Of a stretch of DNA of 64,000 nt, positions 33,781 to 43,328 are shown one piece after another; positions within the stretch are counted from its first letter, which is position 1; the number at the start of each line of letters is the position of its first letter. The stretch lies in the NCBI RefSeq assembly GCF_002355375.1, contig NZ_AP017312.1:2931001-2995000 (forward strand). The letters run 5' to 3'. This stretch comes from Aneurinibacillus soli (GTDB lineage Bacteria; Bacillota; Bacilli; Aneurinibacillales; Aneurinibacillaceae). The translations under genes and the position numbers were made by a program. The notes under the pieces are model-generated. The model was given only the letters and a program-made list of their open reading frames with translations. It was not told the origin of the DNA and did no database searches.

Positions 33781-35310
33781 TTATGCCCGCATCATATGCG
33801 AGTCGAGCTCTTCCACATTGTTTTTCTTCGGCAGGCGGCGAGCTTCTTCAAGCATAGCTCGGAATTCTTCGCCATTAAGCACTTCTTCACGCAGTAGATG
33901 ATCAAGAGCATGCGTAAATACCGGGAAATATTCGCGAAGCACAGCACGGGTGCGATCTAACAAATCATTGAGGATACGCTGACGTTCTTCATGCAGCGCT
34001 TCTTTACTTACCATATCAAGCTTCACAATACCAAGTTCAGACAGGCCAGTATCAATGATTGTGTTCGCCAGATGCAGTGCCTGCTCGAAGTCATTACGTG
34101 AGCCGGTACTACGTCCGCCATACAGCATCTCTTCTGCAATCGCACCACCAAGCGCGATCATAATCTGCTGCTCGAGGTTTTCAAGTGTATACAAATACCG
34201 ATCCTGCTGCGGGCTCTGACGCACATAACCGAGCGCCTGGCCGCGCGGGCGAAGCGATACTTGCGACACGGATTTTGGACGGACTACTTCCGATACGATC
34301 GCATGCCCCAGCTCATGGTTCGCCACGCGCTCGCGTTCTTCTGCCGTTGATTCACGATCCGTCTGCTCACCCATCATCACCTTGTCAATGGCTTGGGCGA
34401 AGTGGCGCTGTGTAATCTCCGTAGCCTTGTCACGAAAAGCATAAATCGCCGCTTCATTCGTTACACTCTCAAGTTGTGCACCTGAGAAGTTAAACGTATC
34501 GCGCGCAATCGCTTCAAGGTCAACATCGTCTGCTAGCGGCTTGTTCTGCGAATGAATCTCAAGAATTTGCTTGCGTGCTTTCATATCCGGCAGGTCCACT
34601 ACGATCTGGCGGTCAAAACGACCCGGACGCAGCAGAGCATCATCCAGCATATCCGCACGGTTCGTTGCGGCAATCATCAAGATACGCGGATTTTCAGACG
34701 TAGTAATCCCGTCCATTTCCGTCAGTAGCTGGTTAAGCGTCTGATCATATTCGCGGTGCTGACTGCCTTCCCGTTTACCACCGAGTACATCAATTTCATC
34801 AATAAAAATAATCGCGCTGTCCTGATTATTTTTCTCTGCTTTTTGTTTCGCTTCTTTAAAAAGATCACGAATACGCTGGGCACCAACCCCGACATACATC
34901 TCAACAAACTGCGAACCGGACGCTGCTACAAAGGCAGAGTTCGTATAATTGGCCGCCGCTTTCGCCATCAACGTTTTACCTGTTCCCGGCGGTCCTGTTA
35001 GAAGCATACCTTTGAGGGGACGGATGCCATACTGTTTCAATGAGTCTCTATGAATAAGAAAATCAAGCGCTTCCTTTAACTCTTGCTTAGCACGCTCCTG
35101 CCCACCAATTTCGCCAAACTGGGTCGTTGTTTTGGGCACTTCTATCGTTTGCTTTTTCTGTGCCAGACTCATCCCACCTTGTTTGGACAGAAGAAACGTC
35201 AGAACACCGAGCACGAGCACCGCAATTACGAACGGTGCAATATTCACACCGATAAACACGAGAAACGCCAGAAGAACCGGGATCACACCAATGATTATCT
35301 CTTTACCCAT
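33781..35310 (-). CDS. Compact FtsH-like AAA+ zinc protease
   Basis: 509 aa, against about 610-640 for housekeeping FtsH. Two closely spaced hydrophobic helices (about 4-22 and 26-42) form a hairpin with almost no extracytoplasmic domain. AAA+ module: Walker A GPPGTGKT (about 107-114), pore loop FVEMYVGVGA, Walker B IIFIDEID, SRH NRADMLDDALLRPGRFDR. The zinc motif is HELGH instead of the usual HEAGH, and the third-ligand Asp is present in TGSRNDFEQA. It overlaps the upstream membrane-protein gene by 8 nt. It is a paralogue-type protein; substrate unknown. Confidence 0.9.
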   Translation of the reverse strand: MGKEIIIGVIPVLLAFLVFIGVNIAPFVIAVLVLGVLTFLLSKQGGMSLAQKKQTIEVPKTTTQFGEIGGQERAKQELKEALDFLIHRDSLKQYGIRPLKGMLLTGPPGTGKTLMAKAAANYTNSAFVAASGSQFVEMYVGVGAQRIRDLFKEAKQKAEKNNQDSAIIFIDEIDVLGGKREGSQHREYDQTLNQLLTEMDGITTSENPRILMIAATNRADMLDDALLRPGRFDRQIVVDLPDMKARKQILEIHSQNKPLADDVDLEAIARDTFNFSGAQLESVTNEAAIYAFRDKATEITQRHFAQAIDKVMMGEQTDRESTAEERERVANHELGHAIVSEVVRPKSVSQVSLRPRGQALGYVRQSPQQDRYLYTLENLEQQIMIALGGAIAEEMLYGGRSTGSRNDFEQALHLANTIIDTGLSELGIVKLDMVSKEALHEERQRILNDLLDRTRAVLREYFPVFTHALDHLLREEVLNGEEFRAMLEEARRLPKKNNVEELDSHMMRA

Positions 35311-35827
35311 TATTGCGGATCACCTCTTTATAGCGCGGAAGCACCGTATAGTATGACTGTTTGCCATTGTTTAAATAAATGTACACGTTCTGATCGTCCA
35401 TATACGAGCTTGCGTTTTTCAGATTGTGCTGCTGCTTCATGGCAGTGAGTACAGATGGAATACGCGAGTACGTATGCAAGTCCATCGCCTCTGCAATCGA
35501 AAACTCATACTGCTGCCATACATTCTTCAGTGCACTATTCTCACCGTTCAGTTCAATGTCTGCTTTCTTACCGTTCGTTTGTTCTTTTACAATCTTCTGT
35601 ACCGCTTTATATTGCTCCGCAAACTTATCCGGGTCACTGAATACCATATCAAGCTTAACCGCATCACGACCTACTGTGATATGGCCCACTTTCACACCCT
35701 TCATGGCGGAGAGTTCTTCTATAATTGGTTTTTTCACAAACTGATTTTGAAAGACGTACCAGCCACCAAACAAGAGCACACTGCTCACAACAACTGACAA
35801 GAATATGGGCATTGCACGAAACTTCAT
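35303..35827 (-). CDS. Single-pass membrane protein partnered with the FtsH-like protease
   Basis: 174 aa from the ATG preceded by GGGGTGGAGGA. One N-terminal helix (about 7-24, MPIFLSVVVSSVLLFGGWYVF), then an extracytoplasmic domain of ~145 residues with repeated VGRDAVKLDMVFSDPDKFAEQYK and KNVWQQYEFSIAEAMDL segments and no cysteines. No known family is recognised; position superficially fits ypmB but the sequence does not look like it. Its stop overlaps the start of the FtsH-like gene by 8 nt, so the two are translationally coupled, and it could be a substrate, adaptor or regulator. Confidence 0.75.
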   Translation of the reverse strand: MKFRAMPIFLSVVVSSVLLFGGWYVFQNQFVKKPIIEELSAMKGVKVGHITVGRDAVKLDMVFSDPDKFAEQYKAVQKIVKEQTNGKKADIELNGENSALKNVWQQYEFSIAEAMDLHTYSRIPSVLTAMKQQHNLKNASSYMDDQNVYIYLNNGKQSYYTVLPRYKEVIRNNG

Positions 35828-35967
35828 TCCTCCACCCCTCTCTCCAGAAGTGATATATCGTTTGTATATCAAATAGTATAGCATATCTTGTATCATGCGG
35901 GGGGATTATTTTTTCTGCCAAAAAAGAGAGGAAGCGCCATCATGTGTGTATGTTTGTGTGTTTTGTG

Positions 35968-36212
35968 GAATGGCGTAAGTTTGGTGGGGGAGGAAGAGAA
36001 GAGAGAAGCCGTTCGCTCGGGTACGCTTGGCGGGGAAGTCTAAACTGGCCGCTCCAGGAGCCCGGCGAACTCGCCCGCAAAAGGTGCCCGCGATGTTTTT
36101 TCATGGACGGATTGCGGGCAAAGGCCCGTTCGCCAGTCTCCTTCCGCTAGGGGACAAGCGTACAGACGCTCTCTTGCTTCTCTCTTCTCTCCTCCCAACA
36201 ATGTTTCGATTC
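35968..36212 (+). repeat. Palindromic element F (faces G)
   Basis: About 245 bp, same outer-arm type as E1 and K (GAGAAGAGAGAAGC / GCTTCTCTCTTCTC). Core GGCGAAC, TC, GCCCGCAA and TTGCGGGC, AAAGGCCC, GTTCGCC. It starts 140 bp upstream of the membrane-protein gene start. Confidence 0.92.
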
Positions 36213-36270
36213 ACAAAAAGACAAAACCAGAATGTACGGCGAAGCCGCACTAAAACCTAATCTTGATGGA

Positions 36271-36485
36271 TAACGGCAGGAGCGGAGAAGGGAGGCATCA
36301 CAGAACGCCTGTCCGCGCGTTGCCCAGCGGAAGAGATCTGGTGCACGGGCTTTTGCCCATAACCCTTCTGTGAACCTTCATCCTGTCCTTTTGTGGGCGA
36401 GTGCACCGGAGCCCTGGGGCGGACAGTCCATGCATGTACCGAAGTGACAGATGCCTCCCTTCTCCGCTCCTCCACTACACGTTGG
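36271..36485 (-). repeat. Palindromic element G (reversed)
   Basis: About 215 bp, same type as E2 and L. Minus-strand core GGTGCAC, TC, GCCCACAA against TTATGGGC, AAAAGCCC, GTGCACC, with one mismatch in the inner stem. It is shortened near 36425-36440 relative to E2 and L. Confidence 0.9.
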
Positions 36486-36507
36486 ACAGATCCATCCCCT
36501 CAAATGC

Positions 36508-36560
36508 AAAAAGGAGCGGGTTCAGTCGCCACAACATGGCTTTTGAACCCGCTCCTATCT
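36508..36560. terminator. Strong hairpin beside element G
   Basis: AGGAGCGGGTTCA (36512-36524) and TGAACCCGCTCCT (36544-36556) are perfectly complementary (13 bp) with AAAAA before. The loop has GTCGCC and TGGCTTT, matching the loop family seen at 18755, 27128 and 43650. The U tract is weak on the plus side. Confidence 0.65.
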
Positions 36561-36595
36561 TATGTATGGCAGATTGATGGGGAGAAGATCAAAAA

Positions 36596-36850
36596 ATGCT
36601 AAACATACGCCCACGCCGCACGGAGATACTAAAGGCAAGCGCAGGAGGAGGTGAGCGTGTGCAACAACCGCACCTTGCGCAGTGGATGAATGAGTTGCCG
36701 GAAGACGTACGCAAGCTGGTAAGCCAAGAATGGACACCGTCCTGGATGATGCTGTCGTCGCCGTTTCGCGGCGGACGCGAAGACCGTTCATTCGCCGCCT
36801 TCCGCCAGCCCAACCTTCATGCCTGGGTTACGCTTGAAGAACCCGGTTAA
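36596..36850 (+). CDS. Hypothetical small protein, 84 aa
   Basis: A GGGGAGAAG site precedes the ATG and a terminator directed only to the plus strand lies 42 nt after the stop; together they support a real monocistronic gene. The sequence is basic at the N terminus (MLNIRPRRTEILKAS), then MNELPEDVRKLVSQEWTPSW and FRGGREDRSFAAF. No signal, membrane helix or known domain is seen. Confidence 0.5.
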   Translation: MLNIRPRRTEILKASAGGGERVQQPHLAQWMNELPEDVRKLVSQEWTPSWMMLSSPFRGGREDRSFAAFRQPNLHAWVTLEEPG

Positions 36851-36888
36851 GCATTTTATTCTGATTTGATTCCCCTACCTACCCGACC

Positions 36889-36924
36889 ATTCCCTGCCGC
36901 GCAATCGGCAGGGCTTTTTATTTC
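36889..36924 (+). terminator. Plus-strand terminator after the 84-aa gene
   Basis: CCCTGCCG (36892-36899) and CGGCAGGG (36906-36913) pair perfectly, followed by CTTTTTATTTC. The minus-strand side has no U tract, so it serves the plus-strand small gene and overlaps the very end of the convergent deaminase gene. Confidence 0.8.
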
Positions 36925-38216
36925 TTTTCAAGCGTCGCAAACATGCGGTTGGCACCCTCTATTACGGTTGTTTCATCCATTGTCAGGCACTGGCCGTCCT
37001 TAACCAGCTGCACGCCCTGCACGTATACGTCTTTTACATCGCGTCCGCTCGCCGCATAGACGACATGCGAGATCGGATCATGGGCAGGCTGGAAAAACAC
37101 CTGTTTGGAATCGATCACAATAAAGTCTGCTTGTTTGCCAACTTCAAGCGAACCGATGCGGTCTTCCATAAATATGGCTTCGGCACCGTAGATCGTCGCC
37201 ATGCGCAGCGCTTCTGTCGCCGGAACCGCTACCGGGTCCTTGCGTACACCTTTATGCAAGAGGGCTGCCATCTTCATTTCTTCGAACAGATCAAGATTGT
37301 TGTTACTTGCAGAGCTGTCAGTCCCAAGCGACACACAAATGCCTTTTGCAAGCATATCCGGTACGCGCGCTACGCCGCTGCCCAGCTTAAGATTGCTGAT
37401 CGGATTATGGGATACTTTCACATCATATTTTTGCATAATGTCAAGCTCTTCATCTGTCAAATGCACCGCGTGTGCAACGAGGGTCGGGCGATTGAATACG
37501 CCGAGCTTCTCCAGATGCTCAACAGGACGTGATCCATAATCGTCCACATTTTGCTGCACTTCCCATTCTGTTTCAGACATATGAATATGAAGCGGCAGAT
37601 CCAATTCATACGCACGAGCCACAATGCGTTCAATGTAATCCGGTGGGCATGTGTATGCCCCGTGCGGCGACATCATTGTCGTGATCCGGCCACCGGCTGC
37701 TCCGTTCCATTTTGCGGCGAACGCACTTGCTTCTTCGAGCTTTTGTGTTTGTACGTCCGGCGGGCACAGCCCAATGACACCACGGCACAGGCGGGCACGC
37801 ATGCCGGATTCAGCTACAAGCTCGGCCACCGTATCCATATGGTCATACATATCGACGAACGTTGTCGTGCCGGTTTTTAGCATTTCTATGATCGACAAGG
37901 ATGTTCCCCAGCGCACATGCTCTGCTGTAAACTGCGCTTCAAGCGGCCACATTTTGGTCTCAAGCCACTCCTGAAGCGGCAGATCATCCGCATACCCACG
38001 CAGAAGCGACATGGCGGTATGGCCATGTGTATTGACAAGGCCCGGCATAACAATGCGACCTTGTGCATTGATGATCTCTTCATAGTCAGACAGACTATCC
38101 GGTATTGGACCGACGTATGTCAGCACTCCGTTCTCAAATGCAATGGCTGCATCATGCAGCACCTCATTTTTTTCATTGACAGTCAATACTGTCGCATGGA
38201 TCACAATCGTCTTCAT
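36918..38216 (-). CDS. mtaD: 5-methylthioadenosine/S-adenosylhomocysteine deaminase family amidohydrolase
   Basis: 432 aa, subtype III amidohydrolase. Metal ligands are visible in NTHGHTAMSLLRGYADDLPLQ-type segment (about 62-80), HIHMSETEWEV (about 205-215), HAVHLTDEE (about 238-246) and SLGTDSSASNNNLDLF (about 287-302), all typical of MTA/SAH deaminases, which convert MTA or SAH to the inosyl forms for purine/methionine recycling. It follows rex by 22 nt on the same strand. Confidence 0.88.
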   Translation of the reverse strand: MKTIVIHATVLTVNEKNEVLHDAAIAFENGVLTYVGPIPDSLSDYEEIINAQGRIVMPGLVNTHGHTAMSLLRGYADDLPLQEWLETKMWPLEAQFTAEHVRWGTSLSIIEMLKTGTTTFVDMYDHMDTVAELVAESGMRARLCRGVIGLCPPDVQTQKLEEASAFAAKWNGAAGGRITTMMSPHGAYTCPPDYIERIVARAYELDLPLHIHMSETEWEVQQNVDDYGSRPVEHLEKLGVFNRPTLVAHAVHLTDEELDIMQKYDVKVSHNPISNLKLGSGVARVPDMLAKGICVSLGTDSSASNNNLDLFEEMKMAALLHKGVRKDPVAVPATEALRMATIYGAEAIFMEDRIGSLEVGKQADFIVIDSKQVFFQPAHDPISHVVYAASGRDVKDVYVQGVQLVKDGQCLTMDETTVIEGANRMFATLEKK

Positions 38217-38238
38217 AACGTCCTCCTGTTGTATGTGC

Positions 38239-38856
38239 CTACAAATAATAGGCGAGACTGTGCAGCTCCATCGTTACGTCTGCATCGTGTACACGAACCC
38301 CTTCGATCACTCTAATGTTTACCGGTGCGAAATTCAGAATGCCTGTTATACCGCACCGCATCAATTCATCGGCTACGGCCTGAGCGGCCTCTGCTGGCAC
38401 CGCGATAATAGCGATACGGATGTTCATCTCTTTCACCGTTTCCGAGAGCGTGGACAGTGCCTGAATGGTCAATCCTACGATTTTTTTGCCGACTTTTCCT
38501 GGATCGGCATCAAAAATTGCGGTAATGCGCATGTTATCTTTTAAATACGCGTTGTAGTTGCTAATCGCATGTCCGAGATGACCCGCGCCGATCAGTACAA
38601 CATTGATTTTTTGATCAAGCTTGAGGATGCTTTTAATTTTCTCAATCAGGTAATTTACTTCATAACCGATGCCTTTGCGACCGAATTCTCCGAAGCAAGC
38701 GAGATCTTTGCGAATCTGCGCCGGGTTCAGATCAAGCGCTTCCCCAAGCTGCTGGGAAGAAACGGTTCGTACATGCAGGGCCTGCAAACTGTTCAAATAG
38801 CGCAGGTATACAGGAAGCCGTCGTACGACGGCTTCTGAAATTCTTGGAACTTTCAC
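38239..38856 (-). CDS. rex: Redox-sensing transcriptional repressor Rex
   Basis: 205 aa from a GTG with AAGGAGAGG 7 nt upstream; an ATG 12 codons earlier is also in frame. Rex senses NADH/NAD+ and represses respiratory and fermentative genes. The N-terminal winged helix (about 5-75, ISEAVVRRLPVYLRYL ... LNPAQIRKDLACFGEFGRKGIGY) and Rossmann domain (GAGHLGHAI, about 90-98) are typical; the C-terminal domain-swap helix is at the end. It lies between dinG and mtaD on the same strand. Confidence 0.95.
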   Translation of the reverse strand: MKVPRISEAVVRRLPVYLRYLNSLQALHVRTVSSQQLGEALDLNPAQIRKDLACFGEFGRKGIGYEVNYLIEKIKSILKLDQKINVVLIGAGHLGHAISNYNAYLKDNMRITAIFDADPGKVGKKIVGLTIQALSTLSETVKEMNIRIAIIAVPAEAAQAVADELMRCGITGILNFAPVNIRVIEGVRVHDADVTMELHSLAYYL

Positions 38857-38907
38857 CTTACGTCCTCTCCTTCTCACCGCGTTCCCTTTCATTGTGTAGT
38901 GGCCAGA

Positions 38908-41766
38908 TTACGGTTTGTCCAGCCAATCTGCAATATCACTGAGCAGTTCTGTGGTGGGTTTCGTCAATACGGTTGTTTCCGGAAGTGACTGCAGGAACAG
39001 CCGCCCGTAGCGTGCTTCAATAATGCGGCGGTCATACACCAGTACCACTCCCCGGTCTGTGCTGGTACGAATGAGGCGCCCAAATCCTTGCTTGAAGCGA
39101 ATAACAGCCTGTGGAACCGAAAGCTGCATGAAGGCGTTTTTCTTCTCTGCCTCAAGTCTCTGGTTACGCGCTTCCACAAGCGGGTGATTGGGCGGCACGA
39201 ACGGCAGGCGGACGATCGCTACACAGGACAGATCCTCTCCAGGGATATCGACCCCTTCCCAGAAACTGCTCGTACCAAGCAGTACGCACGCGTCAAGCGT
39301 TCGGAACTGCTTCGTCAGCTTCGTTCGGCTTCCGCCGTCTACTCCATGGCCAAGCACACTAATATCTGCTTCTTTGAGCCGTTCCTTAAGTGGTTCGTAC
39401 ACCGCCTTTAGCATCGAATACGATGTAAACAGCACAAGCATCCGCCCGCGTGTTGCAATCGCAACCTGCGAAAGCGAGTCAATCAGTGCCTGGATAAACT
39501 GCGCTTCTGACGAGCCCTTGATGCTTGGAATGTCGCTTGGGATGCAGACAAGCGTTTGCTCTTTATACTGAAACGGAGATACAAGCATAGCTGTGTCCAT
39601 GCCGCCGTCTGCCAGCAGGTCTGCAAGTCCGAGACGGTCCGACGCATAGCGGAATGATGACTGAACGCTCAGTGTGGCTGATGTTAACACGACACTTTCT
39701 TTTTTATCAAAGAACAGGTCCCGCAGCGTACCGGATACATCAATTGGCACGCGGTGCAAGTATATGCCGCGTCGGGTACTGCGCACATCGAGCTCAATCC
39801 AGTACACGTGCGCATCGTCGTTCTGCAATACCATACTGTGCAGAAGCTCTGCATATGACTGGCAGTCTCTGCATACCCCACTCAGATCTGTCAACAGCCC
39901 CCGCATTTCAGAAGGCACATCATCGCGGTGAATTGCTGCCTGAATCATCTCCAGCTTGCGGCCGACATCAAGCAACATATCCACGCCGTTGCGCACCGCC
40001 GATACAGCAGCACGTCCAAAGCGGCTGTCCAGATCATCCGGCTTGTAGCGCATGACCGTATGGCCGACTTCCTCGGCTTCCCTGGCACGCTGATACGACC
40101 ACTGGTACAGCATCTGGTACATCTCGCGCACCGTATCTTTCGCCTCGCGCACAAGCTGATATGTCGTCTCAATCGTATGTTTGCTTTCTTCATAGCTTCC
40201 CTTATTCCATGCTTTTACAGCTGCCTCGACTTCTTCGAGAAGACCTATTCCTTTATCAGGCTGCAGGCGGGTAAGCATACCTTCCACCTGATACGAAGAC
40301 ACCATATCCCCGAGATGATGGCTGGCCACTTCTTCAAAATGATGGGCTTCATCAATAACAGCATAGCCATATGCTGGCAAAATGCGGTGCTCGGCGTGCA
40401 TATCCGTAAACAGCAACGAATGATTCGTAACGACGACTTCTGCCTGCTGGGAACAGCGCCGCGCCTGATGATAGTAACAACGGGAAAACCACGGGCACTG
40501 GCGGTTCAAACATGAATTCGCATCACTCTGCACTTGCTTCCAGTACAGCTGTCCGCCAGATGGCAGGCTAATCTCTTCTGCATCGCCCGTCTCTGTCTCC
40601 GTAAGCCAGACAAGCATCTGTGATTTACTCAGCTGCACATCATAATTATCCTGTGTCTCTTCCAGGCTATGCGAGAACTTGCGCAGGCACACATAGTTAT
40701 TGCGTCCTTTGAGCACCGTGATGCGCGGTGCATCGTCACCGAAAATCGCCGTAAGAATCGGTAAGTCCCGGTTATACATCTGTTCCTGTAGCTGGATCGT
40801 ATGCGTCGAGATGACAACCTTTTCTTGTTGCTGCTTCGCCCAATATACAGCCGGAATCAAATACGCGAGCGATTTTCCTGTACCGGTTCCCGCTTCGACA
40901 AGCAGATGACGTCCTGATTCAAACGATTCATATACTTGCTTCATCATTGTCACCTGTGCCGGACGCAGTTCAAATCCCGGCATGTACGCAGCAAGCGCTC
41001 CATCTTCCCCGAATAGTCCGTCCACAAATGACAGAAAGTCGCCTTCTGACGAAAGCGGACTGTCTGCAAGACGATCTGTACCCATCTTCCGCTTCAAACA
41101 GATCTGATGAACCGCTTCAAGTTCTTCCCCCGGTTCGTATTCTCCCGCTCTCACTTTGGCCTGCTCCGCATCGGCGAGCAAACTCTCGATATCCGAATGG
41201 AATGGTCGACTCATCTGCCGAAGCCGCTGAATGGTTAAAAGCGGCAAACTTGTGAGCTTTTCAAGCAGATGGAGCAAAATATACGCGGTTGCTTCCGCAT
41301 CAGAATCCGCCTGGTGAGGTCGATCATGCATAATATCAAGGCCAACTGCCAGATCGGACAACCGGTATCCTTCCTGCATTGGAAGCAAAAGCCTTGAAAG
41401 CTCGACGGTATCAAGCAAGGGACCTGTGAACGGTCGATATCCGGCATCAGCAAGCGCATTCTGCAGGAAGGACAGATCAAAAAAAACATTATGGGCGACA
41501 AATACAGCCCCATCAAGCATTTTTAACAGCTGCGGAAGAACGTCTTCGATGAGCGGTGCATCCGCCACCATCTCATCTGTAATTCCTGTCAGCTTTTCAA
41601 TAAAAGGAGAAATGGCCATTTCCGGATTGACAAGTGAAGCAAACCGGTCGACAATCTCGCCGTCCTGGACAAGGACCGCCCCGATCTGGATAATCCGATC
41701 TCCTTCTTTCGGGCGATTGCCTGTCGTTTCAAAATCGACCACCGCAAAAGTATTCAAACGTTTCAC
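38908..41766 (-). CDS. dinG: DinG-family helicase fused to DnaQ-like 3'-5' exonuclease
   Basis: 952 aa. N-terminal DEDDh exonuclease domain (about 1-170: VVDFETTGNRP, HNVFFDLSFLQ, HQADSDAEA) followed by an XPD/DinG helicase: Walker A EAGTGTGKS (about 292-300), DEAH in VIDEAHHFEEV, and C-terminal GTSSFWEGVDIPG with QGFGRLIR. Four cysteines (NYVC, then QCPWFSRC and RRC about 70 residues later) are spaced like the iron-sulfur cysteines of XPD-type helicases; cluster binding is an inference. It is 76 nt downstream of a TPR gene. Confidence 0.94.
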   Translation of the reverse strand: MKRLNTFAVVDFETTGNRPKEGDRIIQIGAVLVQDGEIVDRFASLVNPEMAISPFIEKLTGITDEMVADAPLIEDVLPQLLKMLDGAVFVAHNVFFDLSFLQNALADAGYRPFTGPLLDTVELSRLLLPMQEGYRLSDLAVGLDIMHDRPHQADSDAEATAYILLHLLEKLTSLPLLTIQRLRQMSRPFHSDIESLLADAEQAKVRAGEYEPGEELEAVHQICLKRKMGTDRLADSPLSSEGDFLSFVDGLFGEDGALAAYMPGFELRPAQVTMMKQVYESFESGRHLLVEAGTGTGKSLAYLIPAVYWAKQQQEKVVISTHTIQLQEQMYNRDLPILTAIFGDDAPRITVLKGRNNYVCLRKFSHSLEETQDNYDVQLSKSQMLVWLTETETGDAEEISLPSGGQLYWKQVQSDANSCLNRQCPWFSRCYYHQARRCSQQAEVVVTNHSLLFTDMHAEHRILPAYGYAVIDEAHHFEEVASHHLGDMVSSYQVEGMLTRLQPDKGIGLLEEVEAAVKAWNKGSYEESKHTIETTYQLVREAKDTVREMYQMLYQWSYQRAREAEEVGHTVMRYKPDDLDSRFGRAAVSAVRNGVDMLLDVGRKLEMIQAAIHRDDVPSEMRGLLTDLSGVCRDCQSYAELLHSMVLQNDDAHVYWIELDVRSTRRGIYLHRVPIDVSGTLRDLFFDKKESVVLTSATLSVQSSFRYASDRLGLADLLADGGMDTAMLVSPFQYKEQTLVCIPSDIPSIKGSSEAQFIQALIDSLSQVAIATRGRMLVLFTSYSMLKAVYEPLKERLKEADISVLGHGVDGGSRTKLTKQFRTLDACVLLGTSSFWEGVDIPGEDLSCVAIVRLPFVPPNHPLVEARNQRLEAEKKNAFMQLSVPQAVIRFKQGFGRLIRTSTDRGVVLVYDRRIIEARYGRLFLQSLPETTVLTKPTTELLSDIADWLDKP

Positions 41767-41842
41767 CTCTACCTCTTGTTCCCTTATTATTTTCTATCAC
41801 TTGGAGAAGAAGTGCAATAAAAAGAAGCAGGAAAGTTGTCTC

Positions 41843-43252
41843 TTATGACCAGAATCGCCACGCTTCCTGCTGTTTTCCGTTTGTATAATGAACAAATCCG
41901 GCGTACAGCCCGCTCTCTGGAATTATACCTTCCTCCTTACTGGCGGTAAAATGATGTAATGCATCATCATGCCGCCCTTCCGCAAGCGCAATGCGTCCGA
42001 GATGATAATGAGCAAGTGAACGTGCCTCTTCGTCTTCATGTCCGAGCAGCTCTTCGCTGATCATGATCGCCTCCTTCATACGCTGCGCCCGCAGCAAAAG
42101 CTCAATGCGTCCCGCCCGTGCCAACGGATACACATATTCCTTCTCGATCTGTTGGAAGATTCGATCTGCCCGTTCACTATCTCCCATCTCAAGCAAAACC
42201 CACGCATACGAACACGCATAATCTGGTCGCTTAGGGGCAAGTGTGAGCGCATACTGCAAATACAGCGCTGCCTGTCCCTCACGCTTCTCTTGCCAGAGAG
42301 ACCAGCCAAGCCCGTGCCATACGTCCGCATCATCTCGCCGTCCTGCAAGAAGTCCCCGGTAGCAGCGCACCGCATCGGCATATCGATGAATCTGTTCATA
42401 CATATGGGCAATATCGTCCTGCTGGTCTGCCGTAAGCACAAGCGCATCAGCCTGTCCAAGCAACTCTGCTGCACAATCCGTCTGCCGCTCTTCCACATAA
42501 CAAGCAGCCAGCAGCAGCAATACATCTGCATCAGGTTCCTCGGTTTCATTGAGCAGCGGTTCCACTGCACGTGCCGCATCCCTGAAGCGACCTGCATGGG
42601 CCAGCGCGAGCGCATAATTATAACGAGCATCTGTAAAAGCTGGATAGGCCGCAAGCGCTTGTTCGAACAGCACAAGACTTTGTTCCGTTTGCCCATCCAG
42701 GGCGGCAATGCAGCCAAGCGCACTTGCGGAAGCAGCTTGAATAAAAGCATGACTGCTTGTCTGTAGTAACAGGTGGAACTGTGCAGACGCAACATCCTGA
42801 CGCCGGGACAACCAGAAACCAAAGGCAAGATACAAACGGGCGATCTCCATATCAGGCGCTTCCTCTACTACGCCAGCAAACGACTGCACTGCCTGTTCAT
42901 ACATCGACAGCGTGAAGTACCCCTGTCCCTGACGAAAGCGCATGGCAAGCGGACGGGACAAATAAATTTCGCTATTTGAACTGGAAGCAGAAGAATCCCC
43001 CTTATCGATTGCTCCTGCTTCATTCGATACGAGGCAATCTTCCTCACTTTCCTCCGTTTCGAATGCCCGCTGCACACTGACGAGCTTCTCTTCGAACCGG
43101 AGCCATTCCTCCACAATACGGTCACTTGCCGTGCGCAAATGTAATACTTCCAGATAAAGCGCCTGCCTGCGCTCCGGATTCGCTTGTTTCATCGCCGCTT
43201 CAATTTTGGTGAGCTGTTCGATTAGCGTAGAAAAATAATGAGTAAGAAGCAT
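41843..43252 (-). CDS. Tetratricopeptide repeat protein
   Basis: 469 aa from MLLTHYFSTLIEQLTKIEAAM (GAAAGGTGG upstream). The first 100 residues are charged and helical; from about 110 onward there are eight or more TPR-like 34-residue units, for instance QGYFTLSMYEQAVQSFAGVV, DARYNYALALAHAGRFRDAA, DVWHGLGWSLWQEKREGQAALY and LAHYHLGRIALAEGRHDDAL. No enzymatic domain. It leads the TPR-dinG-rex-mtaD series. Partner unknown. Confidence 0.85.
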   Translation of the reverse strand: MLLTHYFSTLIEQLTKIEAAMKQANPERRQALYLEVLHLRTASDRIVEEWLRFEEKLVSVQRAFETEESEEDCLVSNEAGAIDKGDSSASSSNSEIYLSRPLAMRFRQGQGYFTLSMYEQAVQSFAGVVEEAPDMEIARLYLAFGFWLSRRQDVASAQFHLLLQTSSHAFIQAASASALGCIAALDGQTEQSLVLFEQALAAYPAFTDARYNYALALAHAGRFRDAARAVEPLLNETEEPDADVLLLLAACYVEERQTDCAAELLGQADALVLTADQQDDIAHMYEQIHRYADAVRCYRGLLAGRRDDADVWHGLGWSLWQEKREGQAALYLQYALTLAPKRPDYACSYAWVLLEMGDSERADRIFQQIEKEYVYPLARAGRIELLLRAQRMKEAIMISEELLGHEDEEARSLAHYHLGRIALAEGRHDDALHHFTASKEEGIIPESGLYAGFVHYTNGKQQEAWRFWS

Positions 43253-43328
43253 ACGGATACCACCTTTCGCATTCACTTGTGAATACTTTCAGTGTGTCTC
43301 CTTGGAGAGAAGGTATGCGCGGTTTTCT

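Noticed and set aside
35303-35827. Assignment of the FtsH-like partner as YpmB
   Set aside because: Position near dinG/aspB suggested it, and size is similar, but the sequence does not show the YpmB/PepSY-like pattern; left unnamed.
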